64,000 nucleotides of DNA from assembly GCA_035940955.1 (NCBI GenBank), contig DASZEJ010000129.1, forward strand, positions 1-64,000, written 5' to 3'. The translations under genes were made by a program, and so were the position numbers. Numbering within the stretch: the stretch's first letter is position 1; each line of letters begins with the position of its first letter. The DNA comes from CADCVT01 sp035940955. Lineage in GTDB: Bacteria > Actinomycetota > Thermoleophilia > Solirubrobacterales > Solirubrobacteraceae. Positions 16,752-25,079 of this stretch are shown here, piece after piece. The notes beneath the pieces are model-generated. The model did not search any database. It saw only the letters and a program-made list of their open reading frames with translations, and had not been told where the DNA came from.

Positions 16752-18340
16752 ACCACGTCTCGGCGACGTTCGACGTCGCCATCCCGGCGCACCTCGAGCG
16801 AGCGGTCGCCGAGGAGGTCGAGCGCGCGGCGCGCGAGAACGTCGCGTCGCGCCTGTGGGCGAAGGACCCGGCGCTGTGGGGCGGCGACGCGAGCACGCCG
16901 GAGCTGGCGGACCGCCTCGGCTGGCTGACGATCGCCGAGCGCATGAACGACGAGGTGGACGACCTGGAGGCGTTCGCGCACGAGCTCAAGGAGGAGGGGT
17001 ACACGGACGCGGTCGTCCTGGGGATGGGCGGGTCGAGCCTCGCGCCGGAGGTGTTCGCCCGCAGCTTCGACGCGACGTGCCTGAACCTCCACGTGCTCGA
17101 CTCGACCGACCACGACGCGATCGCCGCGGTCGAGCGCGCGACCTCGCCCGACACGACGCTCCACGTCGTCTCGACCAAGTCCGGCGGCACGATCGAGACC
17201 CGCTCGCTGGCCGACCGCTTCTGGGAGCGGATCCCGGACGGCGCCCACTTCGTCGCGATCACCGACCCCGGCTCGTCGCTGGAGCAGCTCGCGCGCGAGC
17301 GCGGGTTCCGCCGCACGTTCCTCGCCGACCCCGAGATCGGCGGGCGCTACAGCGCGCTGTCGCCGTTCGGGCTCGTCCCCGCCGCGCTGATGGGCGCCCC
17401 GCTGCAGGCGCTGCTCGACGGCGCCGCGGTCGCCGAGGAGGCGTGCAGCGCCGCGGACCCGGGCGCCGGCCAGAGCGGCCTGTGGCTCGGCGCCGCGGTC
17501 GGCGCGCTCGCGAAGGCGGGCCGCGACAAGCTGACGTTCGTCGTGACCGAGAGCGTCGCGTCGTTCGGCCTGTGGGCCGAGCAGCTCGTCGCGGAGTCGA
17601 CCGGCAAGCACGGCCGCGGGATTCTGCCGGTCGCCGGCGAGCCGCTCGGCGCGCCCGGCGAGTACGGCGACGACCGCCTGTTCGTCCACCTGCGCGGCGA
17701 GCGCGACGAGCCGCTGACCGAGCTGATCGAGGCCGGCCACCCCGTGCTCACCCTGCCGGTCGCGGGCCCCGCCGACCTCGGGCGGATCTTCTTCTTCGCG
17801 GAGTTCGCCACGGCCGTCGCCGGCTGGTCGCTCGCGCTCAACCCGTTCGACCAGCCGAACGTGCAGGAGGCCAAGGACAACACGAGCCGCGCGCTCCAGG
17901 AGGGCGCCGACGAGCCGTACGCCGACCCGGCGGACGCGCTGAGCGCGCTGCTGGACGGCGCGGCGCCGCCGGACTACGTCGCGATCATGGCCTACACCGC
18001 GCCCGGCGACGACGTCGACGCCGCGGCCGCCGAGCTGCGCGCCGCGATCCGCGCGCGCACGCGCGCGACGACGACGTTCGGCTACGGCCCGCGCTTCCTG
18101 CACTCGACCGGCCAGTTCCACAAGGGCGGCACGCCGACCGGCCGGTTCCTGCAGCTCGTCCACGACGCCGAGGACGACGCGCAGGTGCCGGGCAAGCCGT
18201 TCACGTTCGAGCAGCTCAAGCGGGCGCAGGCGGTCGGCGACTTCCGCACGCTGCGCGAGCACGGGCTGCCCGCGCAGCGCGTCCGGCTCGACGGCGACCC
18301 GGCCGCGGCGCTGCGCAGCCTCGCGCAGGAGGTGCGCTGA
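16748..18340 (+). CDS. pgi: Glucose-6-phosphate isomerase
   Basis: A 530-residue phosphoglucose isomerase that interconverts glucose 6-phosphate and fructose 6-phosphate. Seen: GMGGSSLAPEVF, the sugar-phosphate STKSGGT loop, the PGI signature EIGGRYSALS, the active-site Glu region, and NPFDQPNVQEAKD near the C-terminal third. It is the type usually found fused to or next to transaldolase. ATG 16748 overlaps the tal stop as ATGA. Together with tal, gnd and zwf it lets carbon cycle back to glucose 6-phosphate for NADPH production. Confidence 0.95.
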   Translation: MNHVSATFDVAIPAHLERAVAEEVERAARENVASRLWAKDPALWGGDASTPELADRLGWLTIAERMNDEVDDLEAFAHELKEEGYTDAVVLGMGGSSLAPEVFARSFDATCLNLHVLDSTDHDAIAAVERATSPDTTLHVVSTKSGGTIETRSLADRFWERIPDGAHFVAITDPGSSLEQLARERGFRRTFLADPEIGGRYSALSPFGLVPAALMGAPLQALLDGAAVAEEACSAADPGAGQSGLWLGAAVGALAKAGRDKLTFVVTESVASFGLWAEQLVAESTGKHGRGILPVAGEPLGAPGEYGDDRLFVHLRGERDEPLTELIEAGHPVLTLPVAGPADLGRIFFFAEFATAVAGWSLALNPFDQPNVQEAKDNTSRALQEGADEPYADPADALSALLDGAAPPDYVAIMAYTAPGDDVDAAAAELRAAIRARTRATTTFGYGPRFLHSTGQFHKGGTPTGRFLQLVHDAEDDAQVPGKPFTFEQLKRAQAVGDFRTLREHGLPAQRVRLDGDPAAALRSLAQEVR

Positions 18341-18341
18341 C

Positions 18342-19262
18342 ATGCAGATCGGGTTCGTCGGCCTCGGCCGGATGGGCGGCAACATGGTGCACCGCATCCA
18401 CCGCGACTCGGAGCACGAGGCGGTCGCCTTCGACTTCAGCGAGGAGGCCCGCGAGCGCGCGGAGTCCCACGGCGCGCGCGGCGCCGCGTCGCTCGAGGAG
18501 CTCGTCGCCAAGCTCGACCCGCCGCGCGTGGTGTGGGTGATGGTCCCCGCCGGCGACCCGACCGAGCAGACCGTCGACCGGCTCGCCGAGCTGCTCGACC
18601 GCGGCGACACGATCGTCGACGGCGGCAACACGAAGTGGACCGACGACAAGCGCCGCGCCGAGGCGCTCGCCCCGCGCGGCATCCACTACGTGGACGTCGG
18701 GACGAGCGGCGGCGTCTGGGGCCTCGACGTCGGCTACTGCATGATGGTCGGCGGCCCCGAGGAGGCCGTCGAGCGCCTCAGCCCGATCCTCGACGTGCTC
18801 GCCCCGCCGCCCGACGCCGAGCACGGCCCGGGGTGGGCCCACTTCGGCCCGACCGGCGCCGGCCACTACGTCAAGATGGTCCACAACGGGATCGAGTACG
18901 GGCTGATGCAGGCGTACGCCGAGGGCTTCGACCTGTTCGACAAGAGCGAGTACGACCTCGACAAGGCGAAGATCGCCCACCTGTGGATGCAGGGGTCGGT
19001 CGTCCGGTCGTGGCTGTGCGAGCTGGCCGCCCGCGCGTTCGAGCAGGAGGGCAACGACCTCGCCGCGCTCGACGCCTACACGGCCGACTCCGGCGAGGGC
19101 CGCTGGACGATCGAGGACGCGATGGCCAGGGACGTCCCGACGCCGGTCATCACCGCGTCGCTGCACGCGCGCTTCTACAGCCGCGGCAACGGCGACTTCA
19201 CGCACCGGATGCTCGCGGCGCTGCGGGCGCAGTTCGGCGGCCACGCGGTGACCAGGCGGTGA
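18342..19262 (+). CDS. gnd: 6-phosphogluconate dehydrogenase (decarboxylating), short form
   Basis: A 306-residue oxidoreductase of the short GndA/YqeC-like class (the long E. coli form has about 470 residues). The N-terminal Rossmann motif GFVGLGRMGGNM, the substrate motif DGGNTKW, the DVGTSGGVWGLDVGYCMMVGG segment (split here in reading: DVGTSGG then GYCMMVGG), and GAGHYVKMVHNGIEYG with the catalytic Lys are all visible. It oxidises 6-phosphogluconate to ribulose 5-phosphate and CO2. It begins 1 bp after pgi. Which cofactor it prefers (NAD or NADP) is not certain from sequence. Confidence 0.93.
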   Translation: MQIGFVGLGRMGGNMVHRIHRDSEHEAVAFDFSEEARERAESHGARGAASLEELVAKLDPPRVVWVMVPAGDPTEQTVDRLAELLDRGDTIVDGGNTKWTDDKRRAEALAPRGIHYVDVGTSGGVWGLDVGYCMMVGGPEEAVERLSPILDVLAPPPDAEHGPGWAHFGPTGAGHYVKMVHNGIEYGLMQAYAEGFDLFDKSEYDLDKAKIAHLWMQGSVVRSWLCELAARAFEQEGNDLAALDAYTADSGEGRWTIEDAMARDVPTPVITASLHARFYSRGNGDFTHRMLAALRAQFGGHAVTRR

Positions 19263-19272
19263 CGCGCGCGCG

Positions 19273-20805
19273 ATGAGCGTCACGGCGGACCCCCGGGCCA
19301 ACCCCCTCGCGACCGGCCTGGAGCGGCTGCCGGTCCACCCGACGACGCTCGTCATCTTCGGCGCCACCGGCGACCTCGCCCGCCGCAAGCTGCTGCCGGC
19401 CGTCTACAACCTCGCCCACGAGGGCGCGCTGCCCGAGCGCTTCCAGCTCGTCGGCGCGTCGCGCGGCGACCAGAGCGACGAGGGCTACCGCCGTCTCGCG
19501 GTCGAGTCGATCGAGCGCTTCAGCCGCCGCCCGCCCGACCCGGACGTGCTCGCCCGGCTGGTCGCCGACGTGCGCTACGTGCAGGCGCCGTTCGACGACC
19601 CGGCCGGCTACGAGCGGCTGGACGCCGCGCTCGCCGAGCTGGACGAGGCGGCCGGCGTGCCGCTCAACCGCTGCTTCTACCTCTCCACGGCGCCGTCGTA
19701 CTTCCCGGTCATCGTCGAGCACCTCGGCGCCCAGGGGCTCGACCGCCACGGCGACGCCGAGGTGCGGGTCGTGATCGAGAAGCCGATCGGGCGCGACCTC
19801 GAGTCCGCGCAGGAGCTCAACCGGCGCGTGCTGGCCGTGCTCGACGAGAAGCAGGTCTTCCGCATCGACCACTACCTGGGCAAGGAGACCGTCCAGAACA
19901 TGCTCGCGTTCCGCTTCGCGAACGGGCTGTTCGAGCCGGTCTGGAACCGCAACTACATCGACCACGTCCAGATCACCGCGGCGGAGGACATCGGGATCGG
20001 CACGCGCGCGGGCTACTACGACCAGTCGGGTGCGCTGCGCGACCTCGTGCAGAACCACATGCTCCAGCTGCTGACGCTGCTGGCGATGGAGCCCCCGGTC
20101 CGGTTCAGCGCCGACCAGGTCCGCGACGAGAAGGTCAAGGTGCTGCGCGCGATCCCGCCGCCCGACCCGGAGCGGATCCAGGACGTCGCGGTGCGGGCGC
20201 AGTACACGGCCGGGACGGTCGCCGGCGAGGACGTCCCCGGCTACCACGACGAGGCCGACGTGCCCGGCGACTCCGCGACCGAGACGTACGCGGCGCTGCG
20301 CCTGGAGGTCGACAACTGGCGCTGGGCGGGGGTGCCGTTCTACCTGCGCACCGGCAAGCGCCTGGCGCGCAAGGTCACCGAGATCGCCGTCACGCTCAAG
20401 CCCGTCCCGCACCTGGCCTTCGAGCAGGGCGGCTCGCTCGGCATCCGCCCGAACGTGCTGCTGTTCACCGTGCAGCCGAACGAGGGCGTCTCGCTCTCGC
20501 TGGGGGCGAAGATCCCCGGAACCCGCATGTCGATCCGCCCGGTGAACATGGAGTTCATGTACGGCACGAGCTTCCTCTCCCAGTCGCCCGAGGCGTACGA
20601 GCGCCTGCTGCTCGACGCGATGCGGGGCGAGGCCACGCTGTTCACCCGGGTCGACGAGGTCGAGGCGCAGTGGCGGATCATCGACCCGGTGCTGCGCGGC
20701 TGGGGCGCGCTCGACGGCGCGCTGCCGTGCTACGAGGCGGGCAGCCAGGGGCCGGAGGAGGCGCGCGCACTGCTGGTCGGGGAGGACCGCTGGCGGCGGA
20801 TATGA
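19273..20805 (+). CDS. zwf: Glucose-6-phosphate 1-dehydrogenase
   Basis: A 510-residue enzyme for the first oxidative step of the pentose phosphate pathway. The cofactor motif GATGDLARRK (residues 30-39) and the active-site signature RIDHYLGKE (197-205, with catalytic His) are intact, as is the EKPIGRDL segment. Downstream are opcA and pgl, both coupled by overlapping stop-start codons, as in actinobacteria in which OpcA is needed for Zwf activity. Start ATG 19273 lies 10 bp after gnd. Confidence 0.97.
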   Translation: MSVTADPRANPLATGLERLPVHPTTLVIFGATGDLARRKLLPAVYNLAHEGALPERFQLVGASRGDQSDEGYRRLAVESIERFSRRPPDPDVLARLVADVRYVQAPFDDPAGYERLDAALAELDEAAGVPLNRCFYLSTAPSYFPVIVEHLGAQGLDRHGDAEVRVVIEKPIGRDLESAQELNRRVLAVLDEKQVFRIDHYLGKETVQNMLAFRFANGLFEPVWNRNYIDHVQITAAEDIGIGTRAGYYDQSGALRDLVQNHMLQLLTLLAMEPPVRFSADQVRDEKVKVLRAIPPPDPERIQDVAVRAQYTAGTVAGEDVPGYHDEADVPGDSATETYAALRLEVDNWRWAGVPFYLRTGKRLARKVTEIAVTLKPVPHLAFEQGGSLGIRPNVLLFTVQPNEGVSLSLGAKIPGTRMSIRPVNMEFMYGTSFLSQSPEAYERLLLDAMRGEATLFTRVDEVEAQWRIIDPVLRGWGALDGALPCYEAGSQGPEEARALLVGEDRWRRI

Positions 20806-21830
20806 GCGACGCCGTCTGGAGCGCCGACGACACCACCCCGGGCGCGGTCGAGGCGGCGCTGCGGGCGATGGAGACCGAGCGCCACCAGGAGGACCGCGCG
20901 GTGCCCGCGCGCGTGCTGAACCTCGTCACGATCGTCGACGCCGCCTGGCGCGGCGAGATCGAGAACCGCCTGGCGCGGGTCGGGCGCTACCACGCCTCGC
21001 GCACCGTCCTGTGCGCGGTCGAGCCCGACCGCGACCGGCTGTCGGCGCGCGCGAGCGTCCACGTCGAGGGCGACGCGGTGCGCGAGCACGTGCTGCTCGA
21101 GATCGGCGAGCGCCACCTCCGGCGCCTGGACCGCGTCATCGACCCGGTCGTCGTCACCGACCTGGCGACGGCGGTGTGGGCGCCGCACGGCCACGACGCC
21201 GCGGTCGACGCGGTGTGCGGGGTGGCGCAGGTCGTGCTGCGCGACTCGGTCGACGAGCCCGACGCGCGCGCGGCGCTCGACCGGGCGGCCGAGCTGGCCC
21301 GGCGCACGTACGTCGTCGACCTCGCGTGGCTGCGCACGACGCCGTGGCGCGAGCGGATCGCCGCGACGTTCGACCCGCCGGCCTGGCGCGGGCACCTGCG
21401 CAAGCTGAGCGCGGTCACCGTGCGCCACCACCCGGACTCGGCCGTCGCGGCGCTGCTGCTCCTGGGCTGGCTCGCGAGCCGGCTGGGCTGGGAGCCGTCG
21501 GCGCTGGCCGGCCGCGAGGGCTCGCTGCAGGGCCGCGCCCGCGCCCGCCGCGGCGACGTCGTGCTGCGCACCGAGCCGACCGAGCAGGGCGTGCGCGGCC
21601 TGGCCGGCGTGACGCTCGAGACCGCCGACGGGATGGCGCTGTCGCTCGACCGCGCCAAGGGCGGCCTCGCCGCGCGGCGGCGCTTCCCCGACGGCCGCGA
21701 GGCGCGCTGGACGGTGCTCGGCGCCTCCCGCGGCGAGCCCGGGATCCTCGGCGAGGGCATCCGCCAGGCGCTGCTGCGCGAGCCGACGTACGAGCCCGCC
21801 CTGCGCGCCGCCCGCGCGCTCGCCGGGTGA
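20802..21830 (+). CDS. opcA: Glucose-6-phosphate dehydrogenase assembly protein OpcA
   Basis: A 342-residue OpcA homologue. In cyanobacteria OpcA is required for active Zwf oligomers, and actinobacteria keep the gene directly after zwf, as here. Family marks include ARVLNLVTIVD near the N-terminus, the HPSR-like central strand, and the YVVDLAWLRTTPWRERIA segment. ATG 20802 overlaps the zwf stop (ATGA); its own stop overlaps the pgl GTG. The C-terminal third, Arg/Ala/Gly rich, is less conserved. Confidence 0.9.
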   Translation: MSDAVWSADDTTPGAVEAALRAMETERHQEDRAVPARVLNLVTIVDAAWRGEIENRLARVGRYHASRTVLCAVEPDRDRLSARASVHVEGDAVREHVLLEIGERHLRRLDRVIDPVVVTDLATAVWAPHGHDAAVDAVCGVAQVVLRDSVDEPDARAALDRAAELARRTYVVDLAWLRTTPWRERIAATFDPPAWRGHLRKLSAVTVRHHPDSAVAALLLLGWLASRLGWEPSALAGREGSLQGRARARRGDVVLRTEPTEQGVRGLAGVTLETADGMALSLDRAKGGLAARRRFPDGREARWTVLGASRGEPGILGEGIRQALLREPTYEPALRAARALAG

Positions 21831-22483
21831 CCCGCGTCACCGTCTGCCCCTGCGCCGAGGCGGCGGCGCGGCACCTCGCCGCGAGCCTCCACGGCCACCT
21901 GCGCGCGGGCGCGCGGCACGTCGCCCTGTCGGGCGGCACGACCCCGCGCCGGGCGTACGAGCTGCTGGCCGAGCGCGGCTGGGCCGACGTGGAGTTCTGG
22001 CTCGCCGACGAGCGCTGCGTGCCGCCCGGCCACGAGGACGCGAACGCCCGCCTGCTGCACGAGGCGCTCGGCCCCGCGGCGCGCGTCCGCGAGGCGCGCG
22101 GCGAGCTGGGGCCGGAGGACGCCGCGTGGCTCTACGGCCGCGAGGTGGAGGAGGCGACGGGCGGCGTGTTCGACGTGGTCGTCCTCGGGCTGGGGGAGGA
22201 CGGGCACACCGCGTCGCTCTTCCCCGGCCACCCCGGGGCCGGCGCGCGGCACGCGCCGGTGATCGGCGTGCGGGGCGCGCCGAAGCCGCCGCCGGAGCGC
22301 ATCTCGCTCACGCTCCCGGTCCTGGAGCGCGCCCGCCACACCGTGCTGCTCGTCACCGGCGCCGCCAAGCGCGAGGCGCTCGCGCGCGTGCGCGCGGGCG
22401 ACGGCACGCTCCCGCCGGCGCGGCTCGGCGCCGCGCTCGACGAGATCGTGTGCGACGAGGACGCGGCCGGCGCTAGCGCCTGA
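21827..22483 (+). CDS. pgl: 6-phosphogluconolactonase
   Basis: A 218-residue lactonase of the NagB-like fold that hydrolyses 6-phosphogluconolactone, the Zwf product. The phosphate loop ALSGGTTPRRAYELL, the segment FWLADERCVP, and GLGEDGHTASLFPG are diagnostic. GTG 21827 overlaps the opcA stop (GTGA). It is the last gene of the operon. Its 3' end overlaps the convergent secreted glycosidase-like gene by 11 bp, and no hairpin terminator is visible between them. Confidence 0.95.
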   Translation: MTRVTVCPCAEAAARHLAASLHGHLRAGARHVALSGGTTPRRAYELLAERGWADVEFWLADERCVPPGHEDANARLLHEALGPAARVREARGELGPEDAAWLYGREVEEATGGVFDVVVLGLGEDGHTASLFPGHPGAGARHAPVIGVRGAPKPPPERISLTLPVLERARHTVLLVTGAAKREALARVRAGDGTLPPARLGAALDEIVCDEDAAGASA

Positions 22484-23498
22484 ACGAGCGCATCGCCCGC
22501 TTCAGCGTGGCGTAGGCCGGCCGGCGCGAGCCGTCGCTGCGGAGCAGCCCGGCGTCGAAGCGGAGCCGCAGGTCGCAGTCGGTCCCGTAGAAGTTGTACG
22601 GGTAGAGCCGCTTGACGTGCCGCCGGTAGCGGCGCGCGATCCGGAACATCTTCGCCACCGCGCGCGCCTGGCGCCGCTCGGCGGTCCCCGGGCGCGCCGG
22701 GTTGCAGCCCAGCCCACGCGACACCCGCAGGCGGCCGGTCTTCGGGTCCGTGTTCTGCAGCAGCGCGATGCCGCCGGTCTCCGTCAGCCAGAACTTCGCG
22801 CGGCGGTTGTAGCGGCGGACGGTGTCGATGATCGCGCCCGTGTTGTTCCTCGGCCGGTTGGTGTCGCCGTAGTTGTGGATGCCGACGATCGTGGCGAAGC
22901 GCTTGCGGCTGCCGAGCGCCCCGTAGAACGCGCGGATGTAGCCCTTGTAGTTGCGAGCGTCGAGCAGGTCGAGCGCGACGATCTGGCAGCCGCGGCACAG
23001 CGAGCGGAGCGCGAGGAAGTACTTGGCGGTGCGCCGGGCGCCGCTCAGCCGGTAGACCGGCTGGGTCTTCGAGTTGGCCTCGTTCCAGACGCCCCAGTCC
23101 GGCACCGAGGCGCGGCCGTCGGATCCGCGGCGGTAGCGCGCGACGAGCGCCTTGACCTTCGAGCGCCACAGGCTGACGCTCGGCGGGCGCGTGTTGCGGT
23201 CGATGTCGAGCCCGTCGAGGTGCAGCAGCGGGCGGACGCCGGCGGTCTTCGCCGCGCGCAGCCACTCGTCGGCGCGGGCCAGCGCCGTCGGGTCGTCGAT
23301 CGCGTCCCACCGCACGAAGTACCGCGCCTTCTTGACCTTCAGCGCCTTGAAGTGCGGGTTGGCGAACATCGCCGCGCTCTGGTCGCCGATCCCCACCGCG
23401 ATGTTCACCTTCGCCGCGGGAGCGGCCGCGGGAAGGACGAGCAGCGCGACGAGCGCCGCCGCTGAGGCGAGCAGGGCTGGGATCGGCTTGAGCGGCAT
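22473..23498 (-). CDS. Secreted glycoside-hydrolase-fold protein
   Basis: A 341-residue protein with a cleavable-looking signal peptide (basic start, hydrophobic core, AAPAA about residues 24-29). The body resembles a clan A (beta/alpha)8 glycosidase: an Asn-Glu pair in WGVWNEANS (N139-E140) matches the acid/base position and E240 in FWLTETGG the nucleophile position, 100 residues apart. Several cysteines could form disulfides outside the cell. The substrate cannot be assigned. A strong ribosome binding site (GAGGAGGA) precedes ATG 23498, unlike many genes here. It is divergent from the MCE operon, which makes a joint cell-surface role possible. Confidence 0.75.
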   Translation of the reverse strand: MPLKPIPALLASAAALVALLVLPAAAPAAKVNIAVGIGDQSAAMFANPHFKALKVKKARYFVRWDAIDDPTALARADEWLRAAKTAGVRPLLHLDGLDIDRNTRPPSVSLWRSKVKALVARYRRGSDGRASVPDWGVWNEANSKTQPVYRLSGARRTAKYFLALRSLCRGCQIVALDLLDARNYKGYIRAFYGALGSRKRFATIVGIHNYGDTNRPRNNTGAIIDTVRRYNRRAKFWLTETGGIALLQNTDPKTGRLRVSRGLGCNPARPGTAERRQARAVAKMFRIARRYRRHVKRLYPYNFYGTDCDLRLRFDAGLLRSDGSRRPAYATLKRAMRSFRR

Positions 23499-23606
23499 GG
23501 CGCGGCTGGTCCTCCTCGGGGGCGTGGGCACGGAGAGAAGGAACCCGGGTCGTCCGAGGAAGTTTCGGATCAGCTCCGGCGCTCCAGCGAACGCGACGGT
23601 TCCCTT

Positions 23607-23636
23607 TTGACATTGTGTGACGGCGGTCACTACGGT
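23607..23636 (+). promoter_or_regulatory. Promoter of the MCE operon
   Basis: TTGACA (23607-23612), an 18-nt spacer, TACGGT (23631-23636). This is the best -35/-10 pair in the 190-bp gap and gives a leader of about 45 nt before the first MCE gene, with the ribosome binding site GGGGAGG at 23675-23681. Confidence 0.6.
23616..23631. promoter_or_regulatory. CRP/GlxR-like binding site in the MCE promoter
   Basis: TGTGA-CGGCGG-TCACT fits the CRP-family consensus TGTGA-N6-TCACA with one change at the last base. It lies exactly between the -35 and -10 boxes and includes the first base of the -10, so bound protein should block RNA polymerase. A class III nucleotide cyclase gene lies 11 kb away. Regulation is inferred. 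Confidence 0.5.
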
Positions 23637-23688
23637 CCCCCACGCCTGAAAACGGGGCGCAGGGGCGCGCCCGAGGGGAGGCATCAAC

Positions 23689-25077
23689 CTGCGGAACTCG
23701 AGGCAGATCGGTCGCGTGGTCGCGATCGCGGCGCTGATTGCGGCGATCGCGGTCGTCGGTGTCGTGCTCCTGCGCGGCAACGCCGACCCGTACCTGGTCT
23801 ACGCCGAGTTCCAGAACGCGAGCCAGCTCGTGCGCGGGAACGAGGTCCGCGTCGCCGGCGCCCAGATCGGCAGCGTCGAGGACATCGAGCTGACGAACAA
23901 CGGCGGCGCGCGGGTCAAGCTGAAGATCGACGAGAAGGGCTACACGCCGCTGCGCGACGGCACGCGCGCGATCATCCGCCTCACCTCCCTCTCCGGCGTC
24001 GCCAACCGCTACATCGACCTCCAGCTCGCCGGCGCCAACGGGCCCGAGATCAAGGACGGCGGGCGGATCGAGGCCACCGAGACCACCTCGGCCGTCGACC
24101 TCGACCAGCTCATCGGCGTCTTCAACCGCAAGGCGCGGTCGGACCTGCAGGGCCTGATCCGCGGCCTGGGCACGCAGTACAGCGGCCGGTCGGAGGAGGC
24201 GCGCCGCGGCTGGATGTACCTCAACCCGCAGCTCGCCGCGACGAGCCGGCTGTTCGAGGAGCTCAACCACGACACGCCCGCGCTGGAGAAGTTCATCGTC
24301 TCCTCCGAGGACCTCGTCACGACGCTGGCCGAGCGCCGCGACGACCTCACCGGCGTCGTCAGCAACCTCGCCGACTTCACCGGCGACCTCGCGGCCAAGC
24401 GCCGCGAGCTGTCCGACGCGATCTCCCAGCTGCCGCCGTTCATGCGCCGGGCGAACTCCACGTTCGTCAACCTCCGCGCCGCCCTCGACGACCTGCGCCC
24501 GCTCGTGGAGGAGTCCAAGCCGGTCGCCAAGCGCCTGCGGCCGTTCTTCGCCGAGCTGCGGCCGCTCGCGCGCGACGCCCGCCCGACGATCCGCGACCTG
24601 TCGCGGCTCGTCCGCCAGGCCGGGGAGGACAACGACCTCATCGAGCTGACCGCTGGGCAGGTGCCGCTGCGCGACATCGCGATCGGCCCGGTGCAGGCCA
24701 ACGGCGAGGAGCGGCGCGGCGCGTTCCCGGAGACCACCGACGCGCTGCGCACGTCGGTGCCCGAGCTGGCGTACGCCCGGCCCTACGCGGTCGACCTGAC
24801 CGGCTGGTTCGACGACTTCGGGCGCTCCGGCGTGTACGACGCGCTGGGCGGCATCAGCCGCGTCGGCACGTACATCAACGCGTTCGGGCAGATCGACGGC
24901 ATCTTCCGGCCGATCCCGCCCGAGCTGCGCCCGCGGGTCGGCGACCTCTTCACGCGCTCGGACCAGCGCAACCGCTGCCCCGGCGCGGCCGAGCACCCGG
25001 CCGACGACGGCTCGAACCCGTGGAAGCCGACGCCGGACCACAACTGCGACCCGTCCCAGACGCTGCCCGGGAAGTAG
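23689..25077 (+). CDS. MCE-family protein 1 (first gene of a six-gene MCE operon)
   Basis: A 462-residue MCE/MlaD protein: a short basic N-terminus, one membrane anchor (about residues 10-29), the MCE beta-barrel domain (about 35-125, with ASQLVRGNEVRVAGAQIGSV), a long helical region built of LxxLrP-like heptads, and a tail ending in Cys/Pro-rich residues. Such proteins form tubes or needles that carry lipids across the envelope. A CTG start at 23689 is favoured: it is 7 nt after GGGGAGG and adds the basic MRNSRQIGR leader found in the sister genes; GTG 23716 would begin inside the membrane helix. No YrbE permease precedes it. Confidence 0.85.
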   Translation: MRNSRQIGRVVAIAALIAAIAVVGVVLLRGNADPYLVYAEFQNASQLVRGNEVRVAGAQIGSVEDIELTNNGGARVKLKIDEKGYTPLRDGTRAIIRLTSLSGVANRYIDLQLAGANGPEIKDGGRIEATETTSAVDLDQLIGVFNRKARSDLQGLIRGLGTQYSGRSEEARRGWMYLNPQLAATSRLFEELNHDTPALEKFIVSSEDLVTTLAERRDDLTGVVSNLADFTGDLAAKRRELSDAISQLPPFMRRANSTFVNLRAALDDLRPLVEESKPVAKRLRPFFAELRPLARDARPTIRDLSRLVRQAGEDNDLIELTAGQVPLRDIAIGPVQANGEERRGAFPETTDALRTSVPELAYARPYAVDLTGWFDDFGRSGVYDALGGISRVGTYINAFGQIDGIFRPIPPELRPRVGDLFTRSDQRNRCPGAAEHPADDGSNPWKPTPDHNCDPSQTLPGK

Positions 25078-25079
25078 GC

